DNA from: Pseudomonadota bacterium | Lineage (GTDB): Bacteria > Myxococcota_A > UBA9042 | Length of the DNA stretch: 38,640 nt | Direction of reading: 5' to 3' | NCBI GenBank assembly: GCA_005777155.1 | Contig: SXNM01000392.1 | Location: forward strand, 1-38,640 | Shown here: positions 8,272 through 16,758 of the stretch, in pieces | Position numbering within the stretch: the stretch's first letter is position 1 | Layout of the letters: every line of letters starts with the position of its first letter | Notes under the pieces: generated by a model | The model's input: only the letters and a program-made list of their open reading frames with translations | Told to the model about the DNA's origin: nothing | The model's database searches: none | Program-made: the position numbers and the translations under genes

Positions 8272-8363
8272 CAATCGCTCGCATTGCCGCTTGGGGCGCC
8301 GTCTGGCACTCTGACGCAGCAGAGCCGCAGAGCACGTGCGGCGTGCGCTTGGAGGACGGCGGA

Positions 8364-11300
8364 ATGCGATTGAACCGGACAGAGCGGCTGCTGAAGGCCC
8401 AGATGGTTGACCGCGATGCGACACACGCGCCGCAGCGCCGCGCGGTGCCTCGCGACGCCGTGTTTGGACACGCCTGCCTGCCTTGGCTGGCGGCGCTCGC
8501 GATGCTGGCAGCAAGCTGCGGCACCGATGAAGTGGTGCCAGGCAATTCAGCCGCCGCTGACGGCGGGCTCGCCGGGGACGGCGCCGCCTCCGATGGCCTC
8601 GGCCAGGTCGACGTCGAGGCTGAGCTCCCCGAGGGTGATGCCGCTTCGACAGACTCGACGGACGCTGACGACGTCGCCGCGCCCGACGCCAAGCCCGATG
8701 TCAGCGTCGACGCTGGCCCAGACGGCCAGAGCGACCTGCCGCCCTGCGCCGCCGACCGCTGCGAGATCGATGGCAAATGCTACGACGCCGACGCACAGAA
8801 GGCCGGTGACCCCTGCCGCCGCTGCATGCCGATGGTGGCCGTGGACGCCTTCGTCGTCGTCAGCGGCCCCTGCGACGACGGCCAGCCGTGCACGACCGGC
8901 GACGCTTGCGACGACAAGGGCGGCTGTGTCGGCAAGCCGCTGGTGTGCGACGACGGCAACGGCTGCACCGCCGACGCCTGCAAGGACGGCGCCTGCGCCA
9001 AGACGCCGAACGCCGAGGCCTGCAGCGACGGCGACCTCTGCAGCGTCGGTGACGCCTGCAAGGACGGCGCCTGCAAGGCTGGTCCGTTGAAGGCCTGCGA
9101 CGACGGCAACCCGTGCACGACCGATACCTGCGACCCGAAGAAGGGCTGCGTCGCCACCAACGCCGACGGCCCCTGCGACGATGGCGACGCCTGCACCGGA
9201 GAGGGGAGCTGCCAGACCGGCGCATGCGGCAAGGGCAAGGCGATCTCATGCGATGACGGCGACGTCTGCACAGTGGACGCATGCAAACCGAAGAGCGGCT
9301 GCCAGAACACCTCAATCGCCGCGCAGTGCGTCGACGACAACCCGTGCACCGACGCCGGCTGCGACAAGAAGCTGGGCTGCGTGTTCCCGTTCAACACCCT
9401 GCCGTGCGACGACGCCGACGTCTGCAGCAAGGGCGACACCTGCGCGGTCGGCCTGTGCAAGGGCGTAACCTCCGCAGTCGACGACGGCAACCCCTGCACC
9501 GACGACAGCTGCGACAAGCTGGCCGGACCGCAGTATGTCGCCAACGCGCTGCCCTGTGACGACGGCAACGCCTGCACGCTCGGCGACGTGTGCGCCAAGA
9601 AGGCCTGCCAGCCGGGCGCCGACAAGCCGGTCTGCGACGACGGCAAGGGGTGCACGGCCGACAGCTGCGACAAGCTGAAGGGCTGCCAGTTCATCGCCAC
9701 CACCGCCACCTGCGACGACAGCGACGCCTGCACCAGCGGCGACGTCTGCACCGGAGGCGCCTGCCTCGGCAAGGCCCTCTTGTGCGACGACGGCAACGCC
9801 TGCACGACGGACAGCTGCGACAAGCAAAAGGGCTGCCAGCACGCCCTCATCGTCAGCAACGCCTGCCGGCCCATCATCGTCGTCGACTACCCGCCGCGCG
9901 GCGCGACCATCAAGAGCGAGCTGCCCTTCATCACGGTCAAGGGCAAGGTCACCTCTGGGGCGGGCGCCATCAAATCGCTCTCGCTCAACGGCAAGCCGGT
10001 CAAGGTCGGCGTCGACGGCGCCTTCAGCCACGAGGTCGTGGCGGCGATCGGCGGCAACACCCTGGAGCTGCTGGCCGAAGACACCGCCGGCGCCAAGCGC
10101 AAGCGGGTGCAGGCCTACCTCTGGTCAGACAGCTACCTGCTGCCCGACGCCGCCAAGCCGAAGAGCGGCATGGTTGACCCGGGCGTCGGCTACTTCCTCT
10201 CCAAGCAGGCGATCGACGACGGCGACCACAGCCTGCCGCCCAACGACCTAGCGACCATCTTCGAGCTGTTCCTGCAGGCCTACGACTTCGGCTCCATCAT
10301 CCCGAACCCGGTGTTCAGCGGCAACGGCATCACCGTCAACCTCACGGACCTGACGTACGGCAAGGCCAAGGTCACCTTGACACCGGAGCCCGGCGCGCTG
10401 CTGCTCACGGCGACCATCCCCAACGTCAAGGGCAAGGTCCAGGCCAAGGCATTCGTGCCCTTGAACGGCAATTTGACGATCGACGCCATCCAAATCAGCG
10501 CCAAGGTCAAGCCGAAGGTCGTCAACAACCTACTGGTGACCGACATCAGCGACGTCAAGGCGACGCTGGTCAACTTCAACCTGCAGCTCACCGGGGTCGG
10601 CTCGTTGCTGCAGTTCCTGGTCAATGGCCTCAAGGGCCAGCTGGTGACGAGCTTCGAGACCTCCATCGCCGACGCCCTCAAGACGCAGCTGGCCCCGGTG
10701 GTGTCGGACGCGCTCTCGGCCTTGGCTTTCGCCTTCGACATCGGCGTCGACAGGCTCGACGGGTCGGGCGGCAAGGTGACGGCGAAGCTGACGACGGACT
10801 TCTCCGAGGTGCTCATCGACGCCACCGGCGCCATTTTCCGCCTGCGCGCTGGGGTCTACGCCACCCAGGCCAACTCGTTGACCAACCTCGGGGTTCCCAA
10901 GCGCATCGGCTGTGGCAAGGGCGTCCAACCGCTGGTGGTCATCAAGGAGCAGCCGCTTGAGCTGTCGCTCGCCGACGACACCCTCAACGAGTTCCTCTTC
11001 GCGCTGTGGTTCGGCGGCCTGCTGGAATTTCCAGTCGGGCCTGAGCTCCTCAAGGGCGTCGACCTCGCCCAGTACGGCATCGGCGGCCTGAAGCTGACGA
11101 CCAAGGCGCTGCTGGCTCCGACTGCCTCGGACTGCAACGACAGCGGCGAGCTGCTCGCCCACATCGGCGACTTCCGCGTCGACGCCGCGCTCGACCTCTT
11201 TGGACAGCCGATGAACGTCGTCGTCCACGCCAGCTTCGTCGCCGGCATCAAGGTCACGGTCGAGGCCAATAAGCTCACGATCTCATTGACGGAGATCAAG

Positions 11301-11558
11301 TCCGTCAAGACCGACGTCGAGGTCCAGCAGGCCCACCTCGTCGCCAGCGAGGCCGTCATCGAGAGCCTCGTCGCCGACACGCTGGTGAAGAACCTGCTCG
11401 CCGTGCTCGGCGGATCGGCGCTTGGCGGCTTTGAGCTGCCGGTCATTGACCTGTCGAGCACGGTCAAGGGCCTGCCCAAGGGAACCGGCATCGCGATCGA
11501 TCCGAAGGTCCTGACGCGGGTGAACGGCAACACCATCATCGGCGGCAAGCTGAAGTAG
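8364..11558 (+). CDS. Surface lipoprotein: 13 cysteine-rich repeats, Ig-like domain, putative BPI/TULIP-type C-terminal domain
   Basis: About 1064 residues. A hydrophobic signal (LPWLAALAMLAASC) ends at lipobox Cys52, with Gly at +2, consistent with outer-membrane sorting. An Asp/Ala/Gly-rich tether reaches to about residue 130. A short Cys module (CEIDGKCYDAD...CRRC) is followed by 13 repeats of the CDDGNxCTxDxCD type at about 168-490. Next comes an Ig-like domain (about 495-590) with the pattern IKSLSLNGKPVKVGVDGAF. The last 470 residues are beta-rich and resemble BPI/LBP-like lipid-binding proteins: alternating hydrophobic strands, an amphipathic helix around LKGQLVTSFETSIADALKTQ, and LSLADDTLNEFLFALWFGGLL. 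The BPI match is by eye only. ATG 8364 has GGAGG upstream; ATG 8403 would give a shorter, more usual signal peptide. The second lipoprotein gene follows after 44 bases. Confidence 0.8.
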   Translation: MRLNRTERLLKAQMVDRDATHAPQRRAVPRDAVFGHACLPWLAALAMLAASCGTDEVVPGNSAAADGGLAGDGAASDGLGQVDVEAELPEGDAASTDSTDADDVAAPDAKPDVSVDAGPDGQSDLPPCAADRCEIDGKCYDADAQKAGDPCRRCMPMVAVDAFVVVSGPCDDGQPCTTGDACDDKGGCVGKPLVCDDGNGCTADACKDGACAKTPNAEACSDGDLCSVGDACKDGACKAGPLKACDDGNPCTTDTCDPKKGCVATNADGPCDDGDACTGEGSCQTGACGKGKAISCDDGDVCTVDACKPKSGCQNTSIAAQCVDDNPCTDAGCDKKLGCVFPFNTLPCDDADVCSKGDTCAVGLCKGVTSAVDDGNPCTDDSCDKLAGPQYVANALPCDDGNACTLGDVCAKKACQPGADKPVCDDGKGCTADSCDKLKGCQFIATTATCDDSDACTSGDVCTGGACLGKALLCDDGNACTTDSCDKQKGCQHALIVSNACRPIIVVDYPPRGATIKSELPFITVKGKVTSGAGAIKSLSLNGKPVKVGVDGAFSHEVVAAIGGNTLELLAEDTAGAKRKRVQAYLWSDSYLLPDAAKPKSGMVDPGVGYFLSKQAIDDGDHSLPPNDLATIFELFLQAYDFGSIIPNPVFSGNGITVNLTDLTYGKAKVTLTPEPGALLLTATIPNVKGKVQAKAFVPLNGNLTIDAIQISAKVKPKVVNNLLVTDISDVKATLVNFNLQLTGVGSLLQFLVNGLKGQLVTSFETSIADALKTQLAPVVSDALSALAFAFDIGVDRLDGSGGKVTAKLTTDFSEVLIDATGAIFRLRAGVYATQANSLTNLGVPKRIGCGKGVQPLVVIKEQPLELSLADDTLNEFLFALWFGGLLEFPVGPELLKGVDLAQYGIGGLKLTTKALLAPTASDCNDSGELLAHIGDFRVDAALDLFGQPMNVVVHASFVAGIKVTVEANKLTISLTEIKSVKTDVEVQQAHLVASEAVIESLVADTLVKNLLAVLGGSALGGFELPVIDLSSTVKGLPKGTGIAIDPKVLTRVNGNTIIGGKLK
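8868..9850 (+). repeat. Cysteine-rich coding repeats, 13 units of about 75-80 bp
   Basis: Thirteen copies of a unit of about 25 residues, each starting CDDG or a close variant. Two subtypes largely alternate: one with the CTxDxCDxxxGC spacing and one with CTxGDxCxxGxC. Many units share the DNA core tgcgacgacggcaac, so unequal recombination within the gene, or with the similar repeats in the next gene, is possible. Unit 9 lacks its first and last cysteines. Confidence 0.85.
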
Positions 11559-11602
11559 CGCCGCGGCGGGACCACGGCAGCAGCGGGGCAGGAGGCGTTT
11601 CG

Positions 11603-13723
11603 ATGAGTGAGCTTGCGACAGCGACGACGGGCGCGAGGCGGCGGGCCGCACAGGCTGCACTGCTCTTGGCGACACTGACGGCCCTCTGCGCCTGCAGCGG
11701 CGATGACGCGGGCGTTGAGGGCGCCGGCGGTGTGCTCGACGGATCCGCGCTCGACGCCACCGCTGACGGCGCGGCAAGCGCTGACGTCGGCGCCGATGGC
11801 GCGGCGGCAGAGGACACCGGCGCCGAATCCGACGCCGCGGCCACCGGAGACAACGCGGGCGGCGCCGACAGCGCGGCCGACAGCGAAGAGCCACCAGACG
11901 CCGCGGCAGACGCCGCTCCGGGTGTCTGCCCGGATCCCGCGGCCTGCGACGACAAGCGCAGCTGCACCGCCGACGACTGCGCGATGCCGGGCGCCGTGTG
12001 CTCCTGGCTGCTGCTGCCCGGTAACTGCCTCATCGCCGGCGCCTGCTACGCCAAAGACGCCGCCAACCCGGCCAACCCCTGCCAGGTCTGCCACCCCTCC
12101 CTATCGACGACGGCGTGGAGCGCCAAGGCCGACGGCGCCGCCTGCGAGGACGGCGTCACCTGCACCATCAAAGGCACCTGCAAGGCGGGCGCCTGCGCCG
12201 GGGTGCCGCTGGAGTGCGACGACGGCAACCCCTGCACCGCCGACATCTGCAGCGAAGGGGTGGGCTGCAGCTACCCGGCGTTGCTCGGCAGCGAGGCGTG
12301 CGACGACGGCGATGGCTGCACCAAGGCGGACGCCTGCACCGAAGGCATCTGCCTCGGCGTTCCGCTCGCCTGCGACGACAGCAACCCATGCACCAGCGAC
12401 GCTTGCGACGGCAAGGGCGGCTGCAGCCACGCCGCCAATGCCAACCCCTGCAGCGACAGCAACGCCTGCACCTTGGATGACGCCTGTGTCGGCGCGGCGT
12501 GCAAGGGCGGCGCGGCCACCCCCTGCGATGACGGCAACGCTTGCACGATCGACAGCTGCGACGTCCTCGCCGGCTGCGTCCACCTGCCGACGCAGAACCC
12601 CTGCTGCACCGGCGCCACCAGCATCTGCGACGACGGTGACCCCTGCACCACCGACCTCTGCCTGCCGTCGACGGGCGGCTGCACCAAGGCCTTCAACACT
12701 GCGGTCTGCAACGACGGCGACGCCTGCACGGCCAAAGACACCTGCGCCGGCGGCAAGTGCCAGGGCGCGGCGGCGGGCACGACAGGCAACCCGAAGGGCT
12801 GCGACGACGGCAACCCCTGCACGCTCGACGCCTGCGACAAGAAGAGCGGCTGTGTCGCCAGCCCGACCGCAGAGGGCAAGGCCTGCGACGACGGCAACCC
12901 CTGCACCAAGTCCGACGCCTGCAAGTCGGGCGCCTGCAAGGGCACGGGCGCATGCGCCTGCACCCCGACGTTCAGCCCGACGGTCGCCAAGGTGACCTCG
13001 CTGCAGATCGGCAAGGGCGGCCAGATCGGCCAGGGCCTCGACCTCGACGGCAATCCCAAGACGTGCGCGCCGAAGTCGAGCTGCACCGGCGGCATCGACA
13101 ACGCGCTCGGCGCCATCGCAGGCTTGGTCAACGGCCAACTCGTCAAGCCGGTCACCGACGGCTCGATCCTGCTCTTGGTCGAGGTGATGGACTTCAAGCA
13201 GGGTCCGGTGACGCTGGCGATTCACCAGGGCAAGCTCGACCCTGCCAACGCCAGCTGCGACATTCAGAAGGCGGGCTGCCTGTACACCGCCGACGCGAGC
13301 CTGCTCGACGCCCTGACCTGCAAGCCCAAGGCGAGCTTGGCGGGCAAGGTCGTCGGCGACACTCTGACCGCTGGCGGCAAGGGCACGGTGTTTCCGCTCA
13401 GCCTGCCGCTGCAAGACGGTGTCTACCTGAACCTGACCCTCTACGACCTCCAGCTGACCGGCACGATCAGCGTCAGCGACAAGAAGGTCGTCTCCTTCTC
13501 GGGCATCCTCGGCGGCGCCGTGCCCAAGGTGCAGCTGATGGCGGCCATCGACGCCCTACCCAACGAGGGCCTGCCGCTGCCCAAGGACGCCATCAAGACG
13601 CTGCTAGACAGCACGGTCGAGACCGACATCGACGCCGACGGCGACGGCAAGAAGGAGTCGTCCAGCATCGCGCTGCTGGTGCAAGGCGTGGCCGGCAAGC
13701 TCAGCGGCGTCACCCTCAAGTAG
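11603..13723 (+). CDS. Second cysteine-rich lipoprotein with a distinct C-terminal domain
   Basis: A 706-residue lipoprotein. The signal peptide (ARRRAAQAALLLATLTALCAC) ends at lipobox Cys31, with Ser at +2. The acidic Ala/Asp tether runs to about residue 110. Eleven CDDGNxCTxDxCD-type units lie at about 115-452, with the same Cys module (CLIAGACYAKD...CQVC) near the start as its upstream neighbour. The C-terminal 250 residues, from ACTPTFSPTV, are beta-rich. They contain GQGLDLDGNPKTC, GGIDNALGAIAGLVNG and GSILLLVEVMDF, a pattern I associate with myxobacterial lipoproteins of unknown function, and end in an acidic, calcium-loop-like DIDADGDGKKE. The start has AGGAGG seven bases upstream. Closeness and shared architecture suggest it is co-expressed with the upstream lipoprotein; its role is unknown. 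Confidence 0.8.
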   Translation: MSELATATTGARRRAAQAALLLATLTALCACSGDDAGVEGAGGVLDGSALDATADGAASADVGADGAAAEDTGAESDAAATGDNAGGADSAADSEEPPDAAADAAPGVCPDPAACDDKRSCTADDCAMPGAVCSWLLLPGNCLIAGACYAKDAANPANPCQVCHPSLSTTAWSAKADGAACEDGVTCTIKGTCKAGACAGVPLECDDGNPCTADICSEGVGCSYPALLGSEACDDGDGCTKADACTEGICLGVPLACDDSNPCTSDACDGKGGCSHAANANPCSDSNACTLDDACVGAACKGGAATPCDDGNACTIDSCDVLAGCVHLPTQNPCCTGATSICDDGDPCTTDLCLPSTGGCTKAFNTAVCNDGDACTAKDTCAGGKCQGAAAGTTGNPKGCDDGNPCTLDACDKKSGCVASPTAEGKACDDGNPCTKSDACKSGACKGTGACACTPTFSPTVAKVTSLQIGKGGQIGQGLDLDGNPKTCAPKSSCTGGIDNALGAIAGLVNGQLVKPVTDGSILLLVEVMDFKQGPVTLAIHQGKLDPANASCDIQKAGCLYTADASLLDALTCKPKASLAGKVVGDTLTAGGKGTVFPLSLPLQDGVYLNLTLYDLQLTGTISVSDKKVVSFSGILGGAVPKVQLMAAIDALPNEGLPLPKDAIKTLLDSTVETDIDADGDGKKESSSIALLVQGVAGKLSGVTLK
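11945..12957 (+). repeat. Cysteine-rich coding repeats, 11 units
   Basis: Eleven units of the same repeat family as in the preceding gene, again largely alternating two spacings. One unit is followed by an inserted CC-containing segment (NPCCTGATSI), and one linker is lengthened (AAAGTTGNPKG). DNA cores such as gacgacggcaacccctgcac recur exactly within and between the two genes. Confidence 0.85.
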
Positions 13724-13735
13724 GGCCACGGCGCC

Positions 13736-16561
13736 TCAGCCCGGCGGCGCGCCCGGCTCTGGGTCGGTGTCCGCCGTCGTGATGGGGCAGTCGCGCATGG
13801 CGAGGGTCAACGCCTCGGCGCCGCGTGCGTTGCCGTCCTCGCCCGTCGGGCCGCGCCGCTCGCGCCAGCGCATGTCGCTGGCGATCGGCAGCAAGATGCG
13901 GTCGAGGATCGCGATGAGCACCTCGGCCGACGCCGGACGCATGTCGGGATCGCGGGCCAGCAGCGACGCCAGCAGCTGCTCTACGCCGGGTGGCATCGCC
14001 TCGTTCGTCACCTGCGACAGCAGCAGGGCTGTGTCCTGCAGGCGCGCCATCAGCTGCTCGAAGCCCGTTCGACCGACGAAGGGGAGCTTGCCGGTCAGAC
14101 ACTCGAACAGGACGACGCCGAGGGCGAACAGATCGGCGCGGCTGTCGGCGGGCCCGGCGCTGGCCTGCTCGGGCGCCATGTACTGCGGCGTGCCGACGAG
14201 CAAGGAGTCGGCGCCGAGGAGCGCCAGCGCCTCGCCCTCTGCCTTGGCGATGCCGAAGTCGATCAACCTAGCGCACGGCCTGGTATCGACGAGCGTCGCC
14301 GGCGCAGCGGCGTTCCGAGACGCGTCAGGCGACGGCGGATCCAGGACCATGATGTTGGCTGGCTTGATGTCGCGATGGACCAAGTCGGCGGCGTGAACAT
14401 CGCGCAGGGCGACGGCGACGTCGCGACACAGCGTCAGGGCCTGCCAGGGATCCAGGGCTCGCTGGCGACGCAGCCGGGCGTGTAGCTCTTCGCCGTCGAG
14501 CAGCTGGCTCGCCAGGTAGACGCGCCCGGCCTCGTCGACACCGTAGTCCAGGACCCGCGCCACCGCTGGGCTCTGCACCCGCGCCGCGAGCCGCCCCTCG
14601 TTGTAGAAGCGCTGCAGATGCGTCAAGTCTTCGGTGAGCGCCGGGTGCAGCAGCTTCAAGACGGCGCCGTCAGGCTGGCTGGGCGGTGCCAGCTCGTCGC
14701 GGGCGCGCAGGACCATGCCGAAGCCGCCGCTGCCGAGCGGGCCGATGACGCGAAAGCGGCCGGCGACGCAATCGCCAGCGACAGGCGGCGGAGCCTGCGG
14801 CTGTTCGCGCAGGGCAGGCGAGCTCCGCAGCGGAGGACCGATGCGCAGCTGCAGCGAGGCCTCTCGCTCGTCCAATGGCTCGACGCTGGCAGCGCTGCGG
14901 CGGACGCCCTCGCGTTGCAAGGCCAAGTGCAGGGGGGCGCGGTCGGCGTCAGCGAGGGGTGTCCGTAGCTCTCCGCCGCCTGAGGCTAGGGCGAGCGCGC
15001 GCTGCACGGTGTAGCCGAGCGGCAGCGCCTCATCGCGCTCGCCCAGCGTCACGATGCTCCCGGCGCAGAGGCCGCTGCCGAGGTGCAGCGCTCCCTCGAC
15101 CAGGCTGGCCGCCTCGACCGCCACCGCCGGGTCGCTAAAGGCCGCGATGACGGCTCCGCCGCGCTCGACGAGCACATCGGGCCGATAGCTCTGCAGCGCT
15201 TGGAACACGTCCTTGCAGTGGGCGTCGCCGCCGCGACATCGGCGGACCGCGAGCACGACGGCAGAGGTCGTCTGGACGCTCACCCCCTTTGCGATGGCGT
15301 CGGCGGGCAACAGCGAGACGGCCTCGGGGATCTCAAGCAGGCGACCGACCGTGAGCAGGTCCGGATCGTCGTCGAGGCGCTCGATGAGGAGCTGGACGCG
15401 GACCTGAGTGCGGTTTCGCAGGGCCAACCGCAGGCGGCCCGGCGCGGCGCGGAGCAGCGGTGGCTGTGGCCCCTGTGGCGTCAAGTCGACGGCGAGCGTC
15501 CGCTCGTCGCGGTCGGGCCGGACCTGCAGGCTGGCCGCGCCCAAGGCTGGCAGGGTGCGGACGCGGTAGCTGCCGGCCAGCAGCGCCAGCTCGATGTCGA
15601 GCTCGGCGCCGCTCTCGACCAGTTGCGAGGCCCGGACGTGAGCTGTCCGGGCTGGGCTGCCGATGCAGCGCTCGGCGTCGTCGACGTCGCGGATCCGCAG
15701 GTCGGGCGACAAGGTGACCACCAGCGAGTCGGGGAGCGAGCCGTCAAAGCCGATGTTGCAGGACGGACAGTGGACCTGCTGCCGCTCGGCGTTCAGACGT
15801 GGCGCCTCGGCCTTGCCGACGCGGCACGACGGGCAGCGCAGCGTCCAGCGCAGCTGCAGGAGCCCGCCTCGCACCGCCTGCAGGCAGGCGCGTACCGTGG
15901 CGTCAGCGCCGAGCCGCCAGCGTCGCGCGAGGCGCAGGGGCGCCAACGACCGCAGCTCGGACGCCGCTTCGTGGCGCAGCAGGTCGCCGATCGCGGCGCG
16001 GAGGGCGTCATCCTCGATCGCCAACAACCCTGCCTGCAGCCTCCGCTCGGCGTCGGCCGAGAGAGGCGGTGGCGCGAGGTCAAAGCTGGCGATGCGACCT
16101 TCGAGCACGGCGACCGCCCGCCGCAGCGTCATGTCTACGGCCGGACGGGTGATCAGCGCCAGGTCAGCGAGGACGATCGGCCGCGTCCAGACGCTGCGTG
16201 GCGTGATGCAGATCTGGTAATTCAGCACGCAGTGGTTGGAGTTGCCCGCTGGGTCCTCTTCCAGCCGGACCTGGACCGAGTAGCGGTCGGCGGGGCCACC
16301 CAGGAAGACGCGCAGGACGCCGTAGCTGACGGGCGCGATCCAGTCGAAGGGCTCCTCGTGCCAGTCGAGCGCGATGCCGAGCCGGTTGCTGTGGCCGAAG
16401 CGGTCGACGCCGCCGTCGGGCCGCGCCTTCTCTTGGTACTGGTGGTGGAGTCCAGCGACGCGGTTGATGCGATCGGTGTCAGCGAGCAGGTCCCACGCCT
16501 TGGCGCGGCTGGTCCCGATCGGCAAGTGCCAACGCAGCACCACGTCTTCTACCGCCGCCAT
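13736..16561 (-). CDS. Ser/Thr protein kinase fused to SRPBCC, zinc-ribbon (DUF5939-like) and degenerate cyclase domains
   Basis: A 941-residue cytoplasmic protein without membrane segments. Residues 1-160 look like an SRPBCC/START-like domain. Residues 160-300 hold helices and a zinc ribbon (C243, C246, C265, C268) with the DUF5939 pattern usually found before adenylate cyclases. Residues about 430-548 resemble a class III nucleotidyl cyclase but lack the metal-binding Asp and have lost the hairpin before FSDP. The Hanks-type kinase (598-863) looks active: GSGGFG at 610-615, Lys636, Glu655, HRDIKPAN with D731, DFG with D768, and GTPQYMAPEQ. ATG 16561 is preferred to the upstream GTG/TTG-type starts because it directly precedes the conserved domain and follows a G-rich site. 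It converges on the lipoprotein gene with a 12-base gap. Confidence 0.88.
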   Translation of the reverse strand: MAAVEDVVLRWHLPIGTSRAKAWDLLADTDRINRVAGLHHQYQEKARPDGGVDRFGHSNRLGIALDWHEEPFDWIAPVSYGVLRVFLGGPADRYSVQVRLEEDPAGNSNHCVLNYQICITPRSVWTRPIVLADLALITRPAVDMTLRRAVAVLEGRIASFDLAPPPLSADAERRLQAGLLAIEDDALRAAIGDLLRHEAASELRSLAPLRLARRWRLGADATVRACLQAVRGGLLQLRWTLRCPSCRVGKAEAPRLNAERQQVHCPSCNIGFDGSLPDSLVVTLSPDLRIRDVDDAERCIGSPARTAHVRASQLVESGAELDIELALLAGSYRVRTLPALGAASLQVRPDRDERTLAVDLTPQGPQPPLLRAAPGRLRLALRNRTQVRVQLLIERLDDDPDLLTVGRLLEIPEAVSLLPADAIAKGVSVQTTSAVVLAVRRCRGGDAHCKDVFQALQSYRPDVLVERGGAVIAAFSDPAVAVEAASLVEGALHLGSGLCAGSIVTLGERDEALPLGYTVQRALALASGGGELRTPLADADRAPLHLALQREGVRRSAASVEPLDEREASLQLRIGPPLRSSPALREQPQAPPPVAGDCVAGRFRVIGPLGSGGFGMVLRARDELAPPSQPDGAVLKLLHPALTEDLTHLQRFYNEGRLAARVQSPAVARVLDYGVDEAGRVYLASQLLDGEELHARLRRQRALDPWQALTLCRDVAVALRDVHAADLVHRDIKPANIMVLDPPSPDASRNAAAPATLVDTRPCARLIDFGIAKAEGEALALLGADSLLVGTPQYMAPEQASAGPADSRADLFALGVVLFECLTGKLPFVGRTGFEQLMARLQDTALLLSQVTNEAMPPGVEQLLASLLARDPDMRPASAEVLIAILDRILLPIASDMRWRERRGPTGEDGNARGAEALTLAMRDCPITTADTDPEPGAPPG

Positions 16562-16758
16562 GTCCCCCCGGAGCGCCGAATCGATCGCGCAGCTGTCGGC
16601 ACCCGGACCAGCGCCCAAGCACCAGGGCCGACGCCGACGCGGGGCCGCCGCGCACACTGTACGGCGGCCAGCGCAGAGGGCAACCTCGCGGCGGCTGCTC
16701 GCGCCATTGCTGCCTCGGGTGGTCCGCCAAGGCGCCAGCGGCGTCCAAGGAGCGCGCG

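Noticed and set aside
8868-9850. Regular repeats of about 78 bp considered as a possible CRISPR-like array
   Set aside because: Units are coding, contiguous without unique spacers, and translate to cysteine-rich repeats in a lipoprotein.
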